Positions 22,125 through 34,906 are shown, counted from the stretch's first letter. The stretch: DNA of 64,000 nt from Primulina eburnea (GCF_022965805.1 NW_027330944.1:124001-188000), one strand, 5' to 3'. The notes: generated by a model not told the origin, from the sequence alone. A program made the numbers and translations.

Positions 22125-24483
22125 AGAGAATGGGCACCAAAATCGCCCTGTCGCTTTTTACGCGACCGATGAAAAGCATTCTCCTTTCTTTTCTTAATAT
22201 CCCCCATATCAGCATCCAGAATACGACTGTCAGACCTACAGCCATCACCCGACTCAGAATGCCGATCAAATTCATGATCAGAATCACCAGCAGATTCGAG
22301 TCGTAAAACAATCTCACTGACAGAAGGACCCTGCCGAGCAACCAATTCCTCTATCGTAGATGAAGCATCATCAGGAGACAGAGGAACAGAAGGGATGGAA
22401 TGACTACTGTGATTCAATGTACAAGGCCCCAGAGAACCAAACACAGGCAGCTCAGAAGTAGACGGTACCCCAATACCATCCACACACTCACCCAACTGAA
22501 CCCCTCCACCAATAACCTCATCAGTGGGGTTCACCCCCTCATCAAGAACAGACTCCAATTGGTCCTTACCAGAAGAACCAACACCGGCATCCTCCATAAG
22601 ACAAAGTGGAGGATCTGATCCACCTAAAGCTAAGCCAACAGGGTCTTGCTCCTCCTCCTGCCCATGCGAGAGCACATCAAAAGGATTCGAAGCAAGAGAA
22701 TCCTTACCCGGAAGATTCTGTCTAACTGTCCTCTTCCTCCCTCGGCGCCTGGGACCCAGGCCATTTCTCTGAAGCTGGGGCTGGGGTCCCAGGTTAAAGC
22801 CAGGGTTCACACCCCCTTGAGGTGAAGGCTCTGTGGAAGGGGAAGGCTGACCAGGAACACGGTCAGTAGGCTTGGGGCGAACAGGTTTCGGGTTCTTCCC
22901 ATGGGAATAACAAACACTGGTGGAATGACCCAGCATTTTACAATCCGTGCAGTACCCGGGGATCCGTTCATAAATGACTTCAATAACTTGAGTGTGATCA
23001 CCCCAACCCACCCAAACTTCTTTGACTGGGGGTTCCAACACATTCAGTTCAACACAAACACGAGCAAAAGCTCCTCGAGAAGAATTAGCAGTATGATCGT
23101 CCATTTTCACCGGTTTCCCCACAATTTTGGCTAAAGCAAAGAGACTTTTCTTAGAAAACAAATGAAGGGGAAGACCCGGGAAACGAACCCAAACAGGAGC
23201 AATGGGTGATTCTTCCTGGAGATTAAACTCTGGCGTCCACTTAGAAAAACGGACCGACAGAGGACCCACCTGCATAATGCCCTTGGTCCAAAAGAGCGCA
23301 TAGTCTTCTTCACACGCAAGGGTAAGAATGAGAAAACCCCGGGGCATGAACTTCAAATCAAAAGATCTGATAAGTCCCAACTTAGCAAATGCAGCCGAAA
23401 TACCAGAATTTGGAACAAGAGATCGATTCCCTGAAATTTTCCCAACCAGAGCAAATTTAAAAGGTTCTGCCAGGGAAGAAATCACCTCTTCCGGAAATAG
23501 GAGACCCGGTTTCCCATCTCGAAGAGTCGGCACGGGCATATCCTCCATTGAATTGTGCAACTCATCAAAACTATTTTTAGCTGTCCGAGGGGACGGGGGA
23601 GTAAGGATATCACGAAACGAAACAGTAAGCGGAGTAGGAACACGCTTACCTGGATTGACCGCAGCATCACTAGGGTTGACTGCCGAGTTACCACGCTCAA
23701 CTCGGTGAGTTGACTCGACTGAGTTGACCACCGAGCCTCCTACCGGAGAACCACCGTGGAATGCCGACGCTGTGCTGAGTCCAGAACCGGGACCAATCAA
23801 ACCAGAACCGGCCAACGGAGGGGTCGATTTGACTGAAAAAGACGTAGAAACCCGAGTTGACTCACGAATTTGGGGGTTTCCGACCGGTGGCCGGAAACCT
23901 GAAATTGAACATGGTAATCGCCGACCCATGACTGGACGAAGCTCTGGTCCAGAGGAATTGAAGAAAGACGCGGGATCGGCGCCGGAAATCGGAGGAGAAT
24001 ATGACGGGAAGATCGCTGAATGCATAGAATTCTCAGATCTGAAATTCCCGCCGGCGGTGAACGTCATTGGGCCTGAAATTGGTGCCATCTGAATCGTCTA
24101 TGCATGGGCATCACAGATCAGGGCTTTGGAAAGAACCGAGGTTGCATGAATCGGCCGGAATCGAAGAAACAATCTCCGGCGAGCTCGTGAACAGTGAACG
24201 CGTAACTTGCATCGACGATTGCGGTGGATTGACGGAGTGTTTGAAGGTGAGGCTGGGTTCATTCAACTCGTCTAGTCGAGGCGAGTCTAGGGGTGTATGT
24301 TCGGCGCCGATTGGAACAGTGAACGGCTCCGGCGACGATTTGGACGGAATGGACGAAATTTCAATCGGAAAATAAACAGGGTTACCGGACTCCGATGCAT
24401 CTGATTTTTGGATATGTGTGTCGCCGTGAGGAGGCGCGGTTCCGGTGGTATATTCGCCGGTCGAGATCCGGCGGCGGTGACAT
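22121..24483 (-). pseudogene. LINE ORF1, copy E, frameshifted N-terminus
   Basis: The C-terminal 655 codons (22121-24088) are open and carry the DUF4283-type domain, the CCHC knuckle (CTDCKMLGHSTSVC) and the basic region. Upstream, two frame changes are seen. One is at about 24110-24125, where one extra base compared with copy C produces a TGA. The other lies between the ATG at 24483 (MSPPPDLDRR) and the HGDTHIQKSD stretch. Total length is 3n+2. The stop overlaps the ORF2 start as ATGA at 22121-22124. Confidence 0.85.
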
Positions 24484-24568
24484 GGCGGTATGTGAGCGGT
24501 GAAAGTGCCAAAGGTTAGTGTGTTTTTTCTCACGGTTTTTGTGTGTGTTTTTTGAGAGCGTTTTTCGT

Positions 24569-24671
24569 GGTTTAGGGTTTAGGGTTTGGGGTTTAGGGTT
24601 TTGGGTTGGGGTTTGGGTTTAGGGTTAGGGTTTTTTTTTTTTTTTTTTATAGGGGGGGTTAGGGTGTTTGG
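24569..24671 (+). repeat. Telomere repeats plus poly(T), between E and F
   Basis: TTTAGGG and TTTGGGG units to 24630, 18 T at 24631-24648, then 23 bp of G-rich telomere-like sequence before recognisable LINE F. The usual LINE 3' terminal block is missing here, so the junction between tail and F has been rearranged. Confidence 0.85.
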
Positions 24672-25325
24672 GGTTTAGAAAACGCCCTAGGAGGCTACCA
24701 ACTAATCGACAACTGCTAATCAAATATGAGGAGCGCTAAGAACAACCAGCTGAGGAAATCAAAATGATAACGCCAAAATGATCGCAGAGTCCATGCGAAA
24801 GCACTCATCCCGAAACTATCATCCTGAAGAATCCAATCTGTCAATATAAATATCATCTGGGAGCTAACAACTGTACCACACCCACTAGTCAAAAGAAAGT
24901 CTGGCCAGGAAATCACTATACAATGGCGATCACAGAGCAAAATATAGATCGCAATCCTGCCAGGACAGAAGATATCCAGCATCTGAATCAAAAGAGCAGA
25001 GAGTTCAATCCCAAGAAGAAGGAGTCTGACAAACATGGCATAAAAATCATAGGATCCTATAGAAAGCACCCCATGAATCCACCATGACATCCAGCAAACA
25101 CCTCTACAAAAACTAATACGGCGGCGAAACAGAACCAGCAGTAAACGCCCGCCCGGGATCATGAATGTGCCAAAGGAAAGCACCAACAGAAATAGATCAG
25201 AAACCCACTCGGAACAAACAAGCATAAACACATCATGTGCAAGTGTCTGGACCCACTTGCACAGACTACATGAAAGTGTAAACCAACATCCAAGAACACT
25301 AACCTGCAATAAAGATAACTATATA
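24672..25325 (-). mobile_element. LINE copy F, 3'UTR-only fragment
   Basis: Matches the 3'UTR of C and E from just inside their 3' end up to the AT-rich tract near the end of ORF2. It has no coding sequence. The hairpin region (about 25105-25138) is degenerate, with the 5' arm damaged. Telomere repeats follow directly at 25326. Confidence 0.85.
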
Positions 25326-25375
25326 AGGTTTAGGGTTTAGGGTTTAGGGTTTTTTTTTTTTTTTTTTTTTTTTTT
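25326..25375 (+). repeat. Telomere repeats plus poly(T), between F and G
   Basis: Three TTTAGGG units and 26 T (25350-25375), the tail of copy G. At about 24 bp this is one of the two shortest telomeric spacers. Confidence 0.95.
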
Positions 25376-25974
25376 CCGGAAAACACCGCCGGATGCGGGG
25401 GGGTTAGGCAGACCCCTACCTGTATATATCAACAAATAAAAAGTAGCATACCTAGAGAGGGGACTACACCAATACCATCCTCGAAAAAGGCTAAAGCATG
25501 TAAACATAAATACAAAGTAGCCTAGTGACAGAAAATACGTAAAACAAAAAACCCTATACTACGACAAAAAAGTGCGCCATAAACTAATCAAAATACGAGC
25601 TAGCGCTAAGTAGTCAACACGCCATGAAAGACCAAATGGATAAACTGGGAAGATGAGTGCAGGAATCCATGAAGAAGCTCTCATCGCCTAAGCCAGTGTC
25701 ACGCCTGAAGATCAATATGCGTCAGAACGACTCTAATCTGAGATCAGGTAAACTGTACTGAATCCCATCAGTAGATACAATAAGACTATGGCAGGAAATC
25801 ACGTCCAATGACGATAAGAGGAGCAAAATGAAGATCGCAATCCTGCAGACAAAAAAGATCCAGCATCTGAAGTATAATCTGACGAAGGTATCATAGACAA
25901 TGAAGAGGATCGTCCTGGAAAGAATCCCTTGAACCACCACGACATCCAGTAAACTCCTGTAAAAGAACTGATAC

Positions 25975-26008
25975 GGCGGGCAAGGACAACCTGCAGTAAG
26001 CGCCCGCC
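25975..26008 (-). other. 3'UTR hairpin of copy G
   Basis: A perfect 7-bp stem, GGCGGGC / GCCCGCC, with a CTGCAG loop. Confidence 0.7.
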
Positions 26009-26297
26009 AGGGAGCCAGAAGTGGACCAAAGAGAGCCACAAACAGAAATAGCGCTCCAGGGAATATGAGAGGGCCAAAGAAAAGCACCAATAGGGTAAGT
26101 GCAAGAGCCCACCCAATCCCTAGGAGACCAAACATGTAGTGTGCGAGTGTCTGGGCCCACTCACACCAGACTGGCAAGACGGGGGAGAAGAGAACCCCCT
26201 AAAGTAACAGTACCTGCAAAGAAAAAATAACATATATATATATATAGATAGAGAGTCAGAAGAAATGGATCCAAGTGAAGGGAAGGGCTGCAAACAG

Positions 26298-29200
26298 CTA
26301 AGAACATCTATATCTCAGGTAGGGAAGTCCGGAGGTATCCGAACGTGCAAGTATGGAAATGTGCCTAGGGAGGGAGGGACCTAACTCTAAGGTAAAGTGC
26401 CTAAGGGTCTGGGCCCTCGCCGCCAACGCATCCGCCACCGAATTACCCTCCCGGAATATATGCGAAATATGAACAGACCGCCCCCTCAAAAGGACCAGAA
26501 TCCTGGATACAATGTGATCAAGACCCCAGCAACATCGACGGGAACGAATGAGCTGAATAGAAGTCAGAGAATCAAGCTCGATCCAAAGAGGGAAAAAAGA
26601 ATGATCAGAACAAAGGAGAAGACCCCTCCAAACCGCCCAAAGCTCAGCCCGAAGAGAAGACCCAGCTCCGATGAACTCGCTGAATGAGAGCACAACCCTC
26701 CCGGAATCATCCCGAACAACGCCACCAGCAGAGGAGTCCCCAGATAATACCACGCGAGCTCCCATCCACATTAAGCTTGAAGCACCCGGACGGCGGTCGC
26801 AGCCAGCGAACAATCGCCGTCCTATGTAATCTGTGGAGAGCAACCGAAATACCCAGCAATCTCGCCACATGAAACACACCCAGCCAATGTCTGGGCTTGA
26901 CAGTACGCGCAGAGTGGGCGAGACGCAGGTAAGACAAAATCTGATACTTCACCGTCTCCCCAGAAACAGGGAGATGACGGTGCTTAGCATCGTTCCGCGC
27001 AGTCCAGAGGAACCACAGAACAATGCAGGGGAGAAACTCCCGCACATGGCCCCCCCGGGACCAGACCAAATCTCTCTTCCACGCACTGAGGAACAAACTG
27101 AAATCCTCAGTGTCGGGAATACGAACCCGAAACACGGCGCCAAAGAAGTGCCAGACAGACCGAGCAACCGGGCTGCGAATGAATATGTGTGTGAATGTCT
27201 CAGACATATCACAACACTGACATCTCGAGGCTAACGCAAAACCCCGGCGCTGGAGCACCTCATCAACTGGGAGCCACTGATGCCAGAATCTCCAGAGGAA
27301 GAACGACATGGTAGGCCTCAACCAGCTCCCCCAACACGGGCGGAATATATCAGAAGACGGAGCACGCTGACGGATCAGCTCCCAAGCAGATCTCACAGAG
27401 AAAACACCATCGGAGCTATGGATCCATCGTGCCAGATCAGGCTCTCCCGAAAGAACAGGAATCAAAACAATCTCCTCGGCAACCGAAGGAGCAACAACCG
27501 CACAAAGGCGATCAAAATCCCAGGACCCCTCAGACAGAAAATGAGAGACCCGAACATCACGGCCCCCGCGGACCACACACCAGGGAGGACAAAGGAACGT
27601 CCCCAAACCAAGTGTCATCCCAAAAGGAAACATCTCCGAGACCAACTCGCCAGCGAATGCCAGGCTCCGCGCGAGGGCGGATCCTGAGGAGACGACGCCA
27701 AATGGGGGAAATAGAAGCACAGGGCGGGGACACAGGCAGGAGCATCCAGCCGGCAATACTTCCGTAGAAGGAATCTCGCCCAAAGAGAGGATCCCTGCCG
27801 AAATCTGAACCATAATTTAATAGAGAAACATTCCACGAGATCTTTCAATCTGCGGAATCCAAGGCCCCCCTCAAGTACGGGGAGGCAAGCCCGGGACCAC
27901 CGGGCCCAGTGCCACTTCTTTTCCAAGGGTCTCGACCCCCAGAGGAAGGCATTGAAGGCCCGCTCAAGCTTCTCCATGACCGCCAGAGGTGGCTGAACCA
28001 CCTGAAACAGATAAATCGGCATGGAGAGGAGCACGCTACGTAATCAGGGTCATGCGGCTACCCGGGGAGAGGGTCCGAGTCTCCCAACCCTCTAACTTCC
28101 TACGAACAGACTGTAGGAGGGGCTCAAAAAGGGAGCATGTGCGATTACCCCGATAAAGGGGAACTCCGAGGTACTTGAGGGGCAGATGGCCCTCGGCGAA
28201 CCCGGTGATGCGCAGAATCCGGGAGCGGAGGCGCTCAGAGCACCTCGGAGGCAAAATCAAAGAACTCTTGGCAGCATTCACACGCTGCCCCGAACAGTTC
28301 TCGTAGTGATGCAGAAAATCGACAAGGCGCTGCATACCACGAGACCCACCACTGGCAAAAATAATGACATCATCAGCATAAGCCAGGTGGGAAATCAGAA
28401 TATCACAATCAGAACGATACCTAAGCGCAGGATGCTGCAGGTAGAGTCGGTCAAGGCCACGAGAGAGATACTCCGCCCCCAAAACGAAGAGAAGGGGAGA
28501 CAATGGATCGCCCTGCCGGAGGCCTCTGGTGGAACCAAAAAACCCCGAGAGAGAGCCATTGATGTTCACAGAGAAATGACAATGGGAAATACAGGCCGAG
28601 ACCAAAGCCACAACACGCTCTGAAAAACCAAAATGTCTCATAACGTCAAATAGGAAATGCCACTGGACCCTATCATAGGCCTTGGCCATATCCAACTTCA
28701 AGATGACATTACCACCACGAGAGGGGAGAGTAATGCTGTGAGTGAGCTCCTGGGCAAGGAGGATATTATCAGAGATCATCCGACCCGGAACGAAGCCACT
28801 CTGATTCGGGGAAACAAGTCTCTCCACCACATCCCTCAACCGAGAGTACAACAGCTTCGAGATGATTTTGTTCGTGACATTACACAGACTGATCGGACGG
28901 AAGTCCGACCAAGCGCGTGCACCCTCGACTTTGGGAATAAGAGTGATCGTGGTGGCGGTAAAGCCCTGAGGCATAGGAGAACCCTGGAAAAAATCAAGAA
29001 CAGCACCAAAAACGTCCTGATGGACAACCTCCCAGCAATGCTGAAAGAACGCCGAAGAAAAGCCATCAGGGCCAGCAACACTATCAGGGTGGATAGAGAA
29101 GACGGTCGCGCGGACCTCCTCCAAAGAGGGAATCGCAGCAATACCATCATTCTCCACAGCAGAGATAACCGAGAGAAAACCCGAAAAATCAGGGCAATCG

Positions 29201-30399
29201 AGCGCAGAGGGCTCCCCGGTAAGCAGATCCTGGAAAAATAAGGCTCCCGACTGCTGAATCAAATCCTGAGACGTCAGGCAAACCCCATTCTCCCATATGC
29301 GGAAAATTTTATTCGCCACACGCTTTTTCCTCACCATATTATGGAAGAGTCTGGTGTTCCGCTCACCATCCTCAAGCCAATGGCAAGCCGCTTTCTGTTT
29401 CCAAAAATCCGCCTCCATGGCGGTGATACGAGCCAGATCCTCATTGCGATCGGACAGGGAAGTCCAATTCGCGTCAGAAGGGTCGGCCTCACAGACATCC
29501 TCAGCTGAACGAACAGCCCTCTCAGCCTCAGTGAGTCTATCAAAGATGTTACCAAAAACATCCCGATTCCACCACCGGAGGTGATGCTTGAGACGCTTCA
29601 TCTTGGCAAAAAGCCGAGGCATGCCGCTCAGACTGCATGGCAGATTCCAATTAAGCCTCACAGTCTGCAAAAAACCATGGTGCCTAACCCACATTCGCTG
29701 GAAGCGAAACGAGCTCGGCCCACGGGCAAAAACAGGAGCGGTAACCAAAAGCGGACAGTGATCCGAGACAGTACGGGCGAGATGCTCAACCCGAATCGAG
29801 CTGAAATGATCTCCCCAATCAACAGAAACCAAGACCCTGTCCAACCGCTTCCAAATGGTCTTATTCGTCCAAGTGAACGAAGACCCCTCAAAACCAGCAT
29901 CGATAAGACCAGAATCAATAATAAAATTGTTGAACTCCTCCATGGGTAGCAACCTACCACCACGGGAGCCCAAGCACTCAGACGCATCCCTGACGACATT
30001 AAAATCGCCCCCAACCAGCCAGGGACCCAAAACAGGCTTAACCAAAAGCAAAGAAGCCCAAAGATCCCTACGCTGGACATAATCACATCTAGCATAGACA
30101 AAAGAACAAAATATCTCTGTCGGTAAGAAAGAGGCAGAGACTCTGATGTGAAGGAACTGAGCATGATCAAAAACACACTCCGCCCTGACATCAGCAGCAA
30201 AAAATACCCAGATATGACCGGAGAGATTAGAAATGACTCCAGAAAACCCCAAACGGCGAGTCATGAATCTCGGATCCAGATCAATCATGGGCTCCAAAAC
30301 AGCTAAAACCTTAATCTGTTTCTCCTTCACAAAGGCATGAAGCCTCTGCTGGGACTCCGAACCGCGAAGTCCCCGGATATTCCAGATTAAGCAATTCAT
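26298..30399 (-). pseudogene. LINE ORF2, copy G, four one-base insertions
   Basis: The frame is 4102 nt, four more than copy H. One-base insertions compared with H and I are seen near 28042, 27722, 27588 and 26744. The first 787 codons (28036-30399: endonuclease and RT up to past the YADD box) are open and almost identical to H. The zf-RVT and RNase H parts are all present in other frames. Without a continuous frame the product would lack zf-RVT and RNase H. Confidence 0.92.
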
Positions 30400-31852
30400 G
30401 GGGAACGGGTGGAAGAAGGACCCGATCGCTTTTTATGCGATCGCCGACCATCATCCTGAGGTCTTTTTCTGGGGTTGGACATGTCAGTGTCCAGAATACT
30501 ACACTCGGACCCACAACTAACTCCAGACACAGAATGTCGATCAAAATCCTGATCAGGATCATCAGCCGACATGTGACTGGGAATCATCTCAAGAATAGGG
30601 GGTCCCTGTCGAGCAATCAACTCGTCCAGCATAGAAGTGGCATCAGCAGGGGATGCAGGAAAAGATGGGACCGAGTGGCTGCTATGATTTTCAATACAAA
30701 TCTCCGGGGGGACAAACACAGTCACCACATCCGGGCGTGGAGATCCAAGGTCATCCACGCAGTCCACAAAAGGAACACTCTCATCGTCCTCAGCCACCGT
30801 GACCGCAGGGCGGTCAGAAGAAGGGGCCTCCTGATGAGAGCTCAAACCGACAGAGGGATCAGGAACACCTAATCCAAGCTCCTCAGAGCCAACCTCTGTC
30901 TCCTGCAAATGTGAAAGAACTCCGAAAGAGTTCGAAGCAAGGGGATCATCCCTCGGGAGAGCCTGACGAACAGGCCTCCGTCTCTGTCTACGCCGGGGAC
31001 CATGGCCATTGACATGAAGCTGGGGCTGTGGTCCCGGGACAATGACAGGGGCTGCACCCTCAGGTGGTGCCTGAGCAGGAGGCGCCTCCGGCTGAGGAGG
31101 CCCTCGATCAGCAGGCTTGGATCGAGCAGGTTTAGGATTTTTACCATGAGAATAGCAAACGTCGGTCGAATGACCCAACATTTTGCAATCCAAGCAATAC
31201 CCAGGGATTTTCTCATAAACAACATCAATCTCCTGGGTATGATCACCCCAGCCCACCCAAATTTGCTTAACGGGTGGTTCCAACACATTCAACTCCACAC
31301 AGACTCGAGCAAAAGCGCCTCGAGATGATTCAGCAGTAAAGTCATCCATTTTCACCGGGTTGCCCAAAATCTTAGCAAGGGCAAAAAGACTTTTCTTGTT
31401 AAACAGGTGAATAGGCAAACCCGGGAGACGCACCCAAACAGGGGCAATGGGAGATTCTTCCTGTAGATTGAATTCCGGGGTCCATTTGGAGAAACGGATC
31501 CCGAGAGGTCCCACCATCATCTGCCCACGCGTCCAAAAAAACGCATAATCCTCCTCACAATGAAGTGAGAGGATCAGAAAACCCCGAGGCAAAAACCTCA
31601 AATCAAAAGATCGCTTCAATCCCAAACGAGCAAAAACCGCAGAAATTTCCGAGTTTGGGACTAAGGATCTATTACCAGAAATCTTCCCAACTAAAGAAAA
31701 CTTAAAAGGCTCGGTCAAAGAAGACATTACCTCATCCGGGAAGAAAATACCCGGTTTCCCATCCTTAAGAGTCGGTGGGGGCATTTCTTCCATAGCATTG
31801 ACGACATCTCCAAAGCCATTCTTCCCCGAACGAGGGGAATTAGGAGCCAGAG

Positions 31853-33264
31853 TGTAGTAGCCCGAATTCCAGATTGGGTAATTAACGGATTAATGGTGAT
31901 TAAGAAGGTTTAATGTGTAATTTTGACCGTGGTCATAATCGGACGGACCGAAGATGGTTCGGTAGCACCGAAGGGTTCGGACGATCCGAAGTGTAGGTTC
32001 GGTGGATCCGATCATGAGGTGTCAAGAGCCGATGGACACGTGGGAGTTCGGACGTTCCGAAGTGTAGGTTCGGTGGATCCATCGTGAGGTGTCAAGAGCT
32101 GATGGACACGTGGGAGTTCGGACGTTCCGAAGTAGGTTCGGTGGATCCGAACATAGCCTATAAATAGTGCTCGGATTTCCTCATTTTGTATTGACAATCC
32201 TTGAGTTGTGTCTCATATTTGAGAGATTTGGAAGGTTTCTAGGGTTAGTTGCCGGTCGAGCGATAACCAAGAGCTGCCAGGATTGGTAGTGTAGCGACGC
32301 CTGAGTTACGAGGCAATCGACATCAAAGGGCTGTCGACGAACGAAGGTAAACCCTAAACCTTTGGTAGTACTGGTTTTGCTAGTATAGCATGGTAGTATT
32401 GTTCATTGGGTGCTTTTGATGCGTAGGCTTGTTCTAGACCTGATTAGCGGTGCTGCGTAAGGCTAGGCTTGCTGTGATAGAGGTACGAAAGTACTATCCG
32501 AGATATCCTGGTTGAGTATACATTCATATATGTGTTGCATGATTATTTGATGCATGTTATTATGTCACGTTGTATGATGCATGTTGCATTTCATGTTGAG
32601 CCGTATCTCCTTCGAGATAGCCTTTACTGTTGAGCTGTATCTCTTTCGAGATAAGCTATATATCTTGTGGGGCCGCTCAGCCCTGTCTTGTCTTGTGGAC
32701 GCATGGACACCGAGAGTACACAGTGGCCGACGGGTCGGGAGGGCTTCGGTGATCCGGGACATTTTAGGTCCACGTCTGTTCTTGCAGTGGATGCAGTGAC
32801 CCAGAGGTTGGACCGCGCGGCACTATCCACTTGGCGCCTCTAGACTGAGCATTTTGAGATCTTTTGTGACTCCTGTTTCTTGACTACCCTGGTATCATAT
32901 CATAGCATGTGCATTTCATATAGGTTTGTATACTCATGCTTTTGTACTGGGCGTTCTTATCGCTCACGTCCTCGGTTTTGTTTATCTTGGACACCCCATT
33001 CCCACGGGGCAGGCCTCAGGTTGGACAGCTCAGGAGGAGGAGGAGGAGGACGTTGAGTAGCTGGTTGGTTTAGTTCTTCAGTACTTTTTGTTTCGATATG
33101 GTTGTACCGTATATTTCAGTTTAGTTGAGTTGTTCTGGATTTTCGATTGGGTTGTATATCTATCATTTGTTGGTATTTCCGCTGTTATCTCTGATTATTA
33201 TTAATTAAGTTAAGTTGCATGCTTAGTTCTTGATTAGTAGGTGATTCTGGAACGGGTCACTACA
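31853..33264. mobile_element. Solo LTR (1412 bp) of a gypsy-type retrotransposon
   Basis: Starts TGTAGTAGCCCG and ends CGGGTCACTACA, so the ends form a terminal inverted repeat with TG...CA. A 5-bp target duplication, CAGAG, flanks it (31848-31852 and 33265-33269). Copy H, without the insertion, has CAGAG only once at the same place (within GGAGCCAGAGCATCCC near 40731). There is no internal gag-pol, so two LTRs have recombined to one. A TATA-box-like CTATAAATA lies at 32158-32166. The TG-TAGT-ACCCG end type is common among plant Ty3/gypsy elements, but the exact lineage is not determined. Confidence 0.95.
31976..32166 (+). promoter_or_regulatory. LTR promoter region with ~70-bp repeats and TTCGGA palindromes
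   Basis: A ~70-bp unit is repeated about twice (starting near 31991, 32062 and, partly, 32132). Three copies of an inverted repeat, TTCGGA-3nt-TCCGAA, lie at 31976-31990, 32047-32061 and 32117-32131, just upstream of CTATAAATA at 32158-32166. The layout resembles enhancer repeats ahead of an LTR promoter reading to the right. No transcript evidence is available here. Confidence 0.5.
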
Positions 33265-33336
33265 CAGAGCATCCCTAAATGAGATTGGAAACGTCTTTTC
33301 CGCACGAGGGTCAGATTTAGAAGTCGTACCCGAGTT

Positions 33337-33376
33337 GTTGACCGTTGACCGTTGACCGTTGACCGTTGACCGTTGA
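33337..33376. repeat. (TTGACCG)n heptamer repeat in ORF1 of copy G
   Basis: Five TTGACCG units followed by TTGAC. Copy H has four at the matching place (about 40807-40839), one altered to TTGATCG. The extra unit is a slippage event that shifts the ORF1 frame. Confidence 0.85.
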
Positions 33377-34228
33377 CTTTCCGGCCAAATTACCACCGTG
33401 GGATGGCGCCGGCGTGATGAGCACAGAACCGGTACCAACCGGAGCAGAACCGGACGGCGGAGGGGTCAAATCGGAATGAACAGTAGCCGGAAATTGAGGG
33501 GAAATTGAAATTTGGGCGTTTCCGATCACGATCGATTTTTCAGAAATTGAAGATACAGGGCTCTTATCCATGTCCAGACGATCAATTGGTGAAGTTTGAT
33601 TGAAAAAATTCGCCGGGACGACGCCGGAATCAGAAGAAGAGTGGGACGTGTGCTGCGCGTCCACGGCGGGAATCGTAGATCTGAAATTAACGCCGGAGGA
33701 GAACACCGTTCGGGCTAATTCAGGTGTCATTGGAATCGTCTGTGAGTGGGCTTTCCAGATCGGGGTCCCGTTTGAACAAAGGTGACCGGAATCGGACGCC
33801 GTAGACTGAAACGTGAAAGGCGACGCAGTGAACAGTGTCGTCGCGACTTTGGAGCTAAAATCGGAGGGGCAAATGGTTTCCGATCGACCTGAATTTTTAG
33901 CACAAAGGTCGCCTTGAAGAGGCGAATCTAGTGGTATATTTGTTTCGTCGATCGGAACGGTGGATGAAGTCGGCGAGAAAATGGCCGGAATTTTCGAGAT
34001 TTCAATCGGCGATTTGGGGAGGCAATCGGCCATGGAATGGTCTGATTTTTGGATATGTTGGTCGCCGTGATGAGGCGGTTCAGATGGTGTGGTTGGCCGG
34101 CCGGGATCCGGCGGCGGCGGCATGGCAGTGGCTAGGGCGTGAATAGTGTCGAATTTTAGTGTGTTTTTTCGCACATTTTACTGTGTGTTTTTTGAGAGAA
34201 AATTTTTTGGGGTCAAATGGGATTTTCG

Positions 34229-34283
34229 TTTAGGGTTTAGGGTTTAGGGTTTAGGGTTTTTTTTTTTTTTTTTTTTTTTTTTT
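34229..34283 (+). repeat. Telomere repeats plus poly(T), between G and H
   Basis: Four uniform TTTAGGG units and 27 T (34257-34283), the tail of copy H. The repeats show no variants. Confidence 0.95.
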
Positions 34284-34872
34284 CCGGAAAACACCGCCGG
34301 ATGCGGGGGGGTTAGGCAGACCCCTACCTGTATATATCCACAAAATAAAAAGTAACAGCAGAAATAAAACCTAAAAGAGGAGGGGGACTAAACCAAGACC
34401 TCCTCAAAAAGGCTAAAGCAGTAAAAACATAAATACCAAGTAGCCTAGGGACATAAATACATAAAAACCCTAGACTACGACAAAAAGTGCGCCATAAACT
34501 AATCAAATACGAGCTGCGCTAAGAGTCCACACGCCAATGAAGACCAAATGATAACTGGGAGATGAGTGCAGAATCCATGAAGAAGTTCTCATCTCTAAGC
34601 CATCACCCTGAAGAATCCAATATGCCAAAACGACTCTAATCTGAAATCGAGTAACTGTATGAATCCCAGCAGTCAAAATAAGATAAGGCCAGGAAATCAC
34701 TGTACAATGACGATAGAGGAGCAAAATGAAGAGCGCAATCCAGCCAGAACAAAAAGATCCAGCATCTGAAGTATAAATCTGACGAAGGTATCATAGCAAT
34801 GAAGAGGATCGTCCGGAACGAATCCCTGGAACCTCCACGACATCCAGTAAACTCCTGTAAAAGAACTGAGAC

Positions 34873-34906
34873 GGCGGGCAAGGAGAAACTGCAGAAAACG
34901 CCCGCC
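34873..34906 (-). other. 3'UTR hairpin of copy H
   Basis: A perfect 7-bp stem, GGCGGGC / GCCCGCC, with a loop containing CTGCAG. Confidence 0.7.

Larger units (their letters stand above)
17141..24568 (-). mobile_element. LINE copy E, near full length
   Basis: 3'UTR 17141-18025, ORF2 18026-22124, ORF1 22121-24483, and a 5'UTR to about 24568. The 5' terminal block (GAGAGCGTTTTTCGTGG) is diverged or slightly shortened compared with G to J. It is closest to copy C and keeps the 3'UTR hairpin and the complete ORF2 end that C has lost. Confidence 0.95.
30396..34123 (-). pseudogene. LINE ORF1, copy G, split by solo LTR
   Basis: The N-terminal part (33265-34123, ATG at 34123, MPPPPDPGRPTTP) and the C-terminal part (30396-31852, with the DUF4283-type domain and CCHC knuckle) are separated by the LTR. 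Apart from the LTR and its 5-bp duplication, ORF1 is 7 bp longer than in copy H. This comes from one extra TTGACCG unit near 33337-33376, which also shifts the frame. The stop overlaps the ORF2 start as ATGA at 30396-30399. Few other changes separate it from H. Confidence 0.92.
25376..34228 (-). mobile_element. LINE copy G, full length but interrupted by a solo LTR
   Basis: 3'UTR 25376-26297, ORF2 26298-30399, ORF1 30396-34123 with a 1412-bp solo LTR at 31853-33264, and a 5'UTR to about 34228. The 5' end has the conserved TTTTTTGGGGTCAAATGGG block, then ATTTTCG and telomere repeat. ORF1 and the first half of ORF2 are almost identical to copy H. The last part of ORF2 resembles copy I instead. 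Confidence 0.95.

Noticed and set aside
28657..29241. Open frames of up to ~194 codons on the + strand opposite ORF2 (also at 37543-38127 and 45062-45646)
   Set aside because: They are antisense shadows of a conserved ORF2 and recur only because the sense strand is conserved. No domain or start context supports them.
32565..32830. Small frames on both strands within the second solo LTR
   Set aside because: Overlapping short frames with no similarity to known proteins, inside a defined non-coding LTR.
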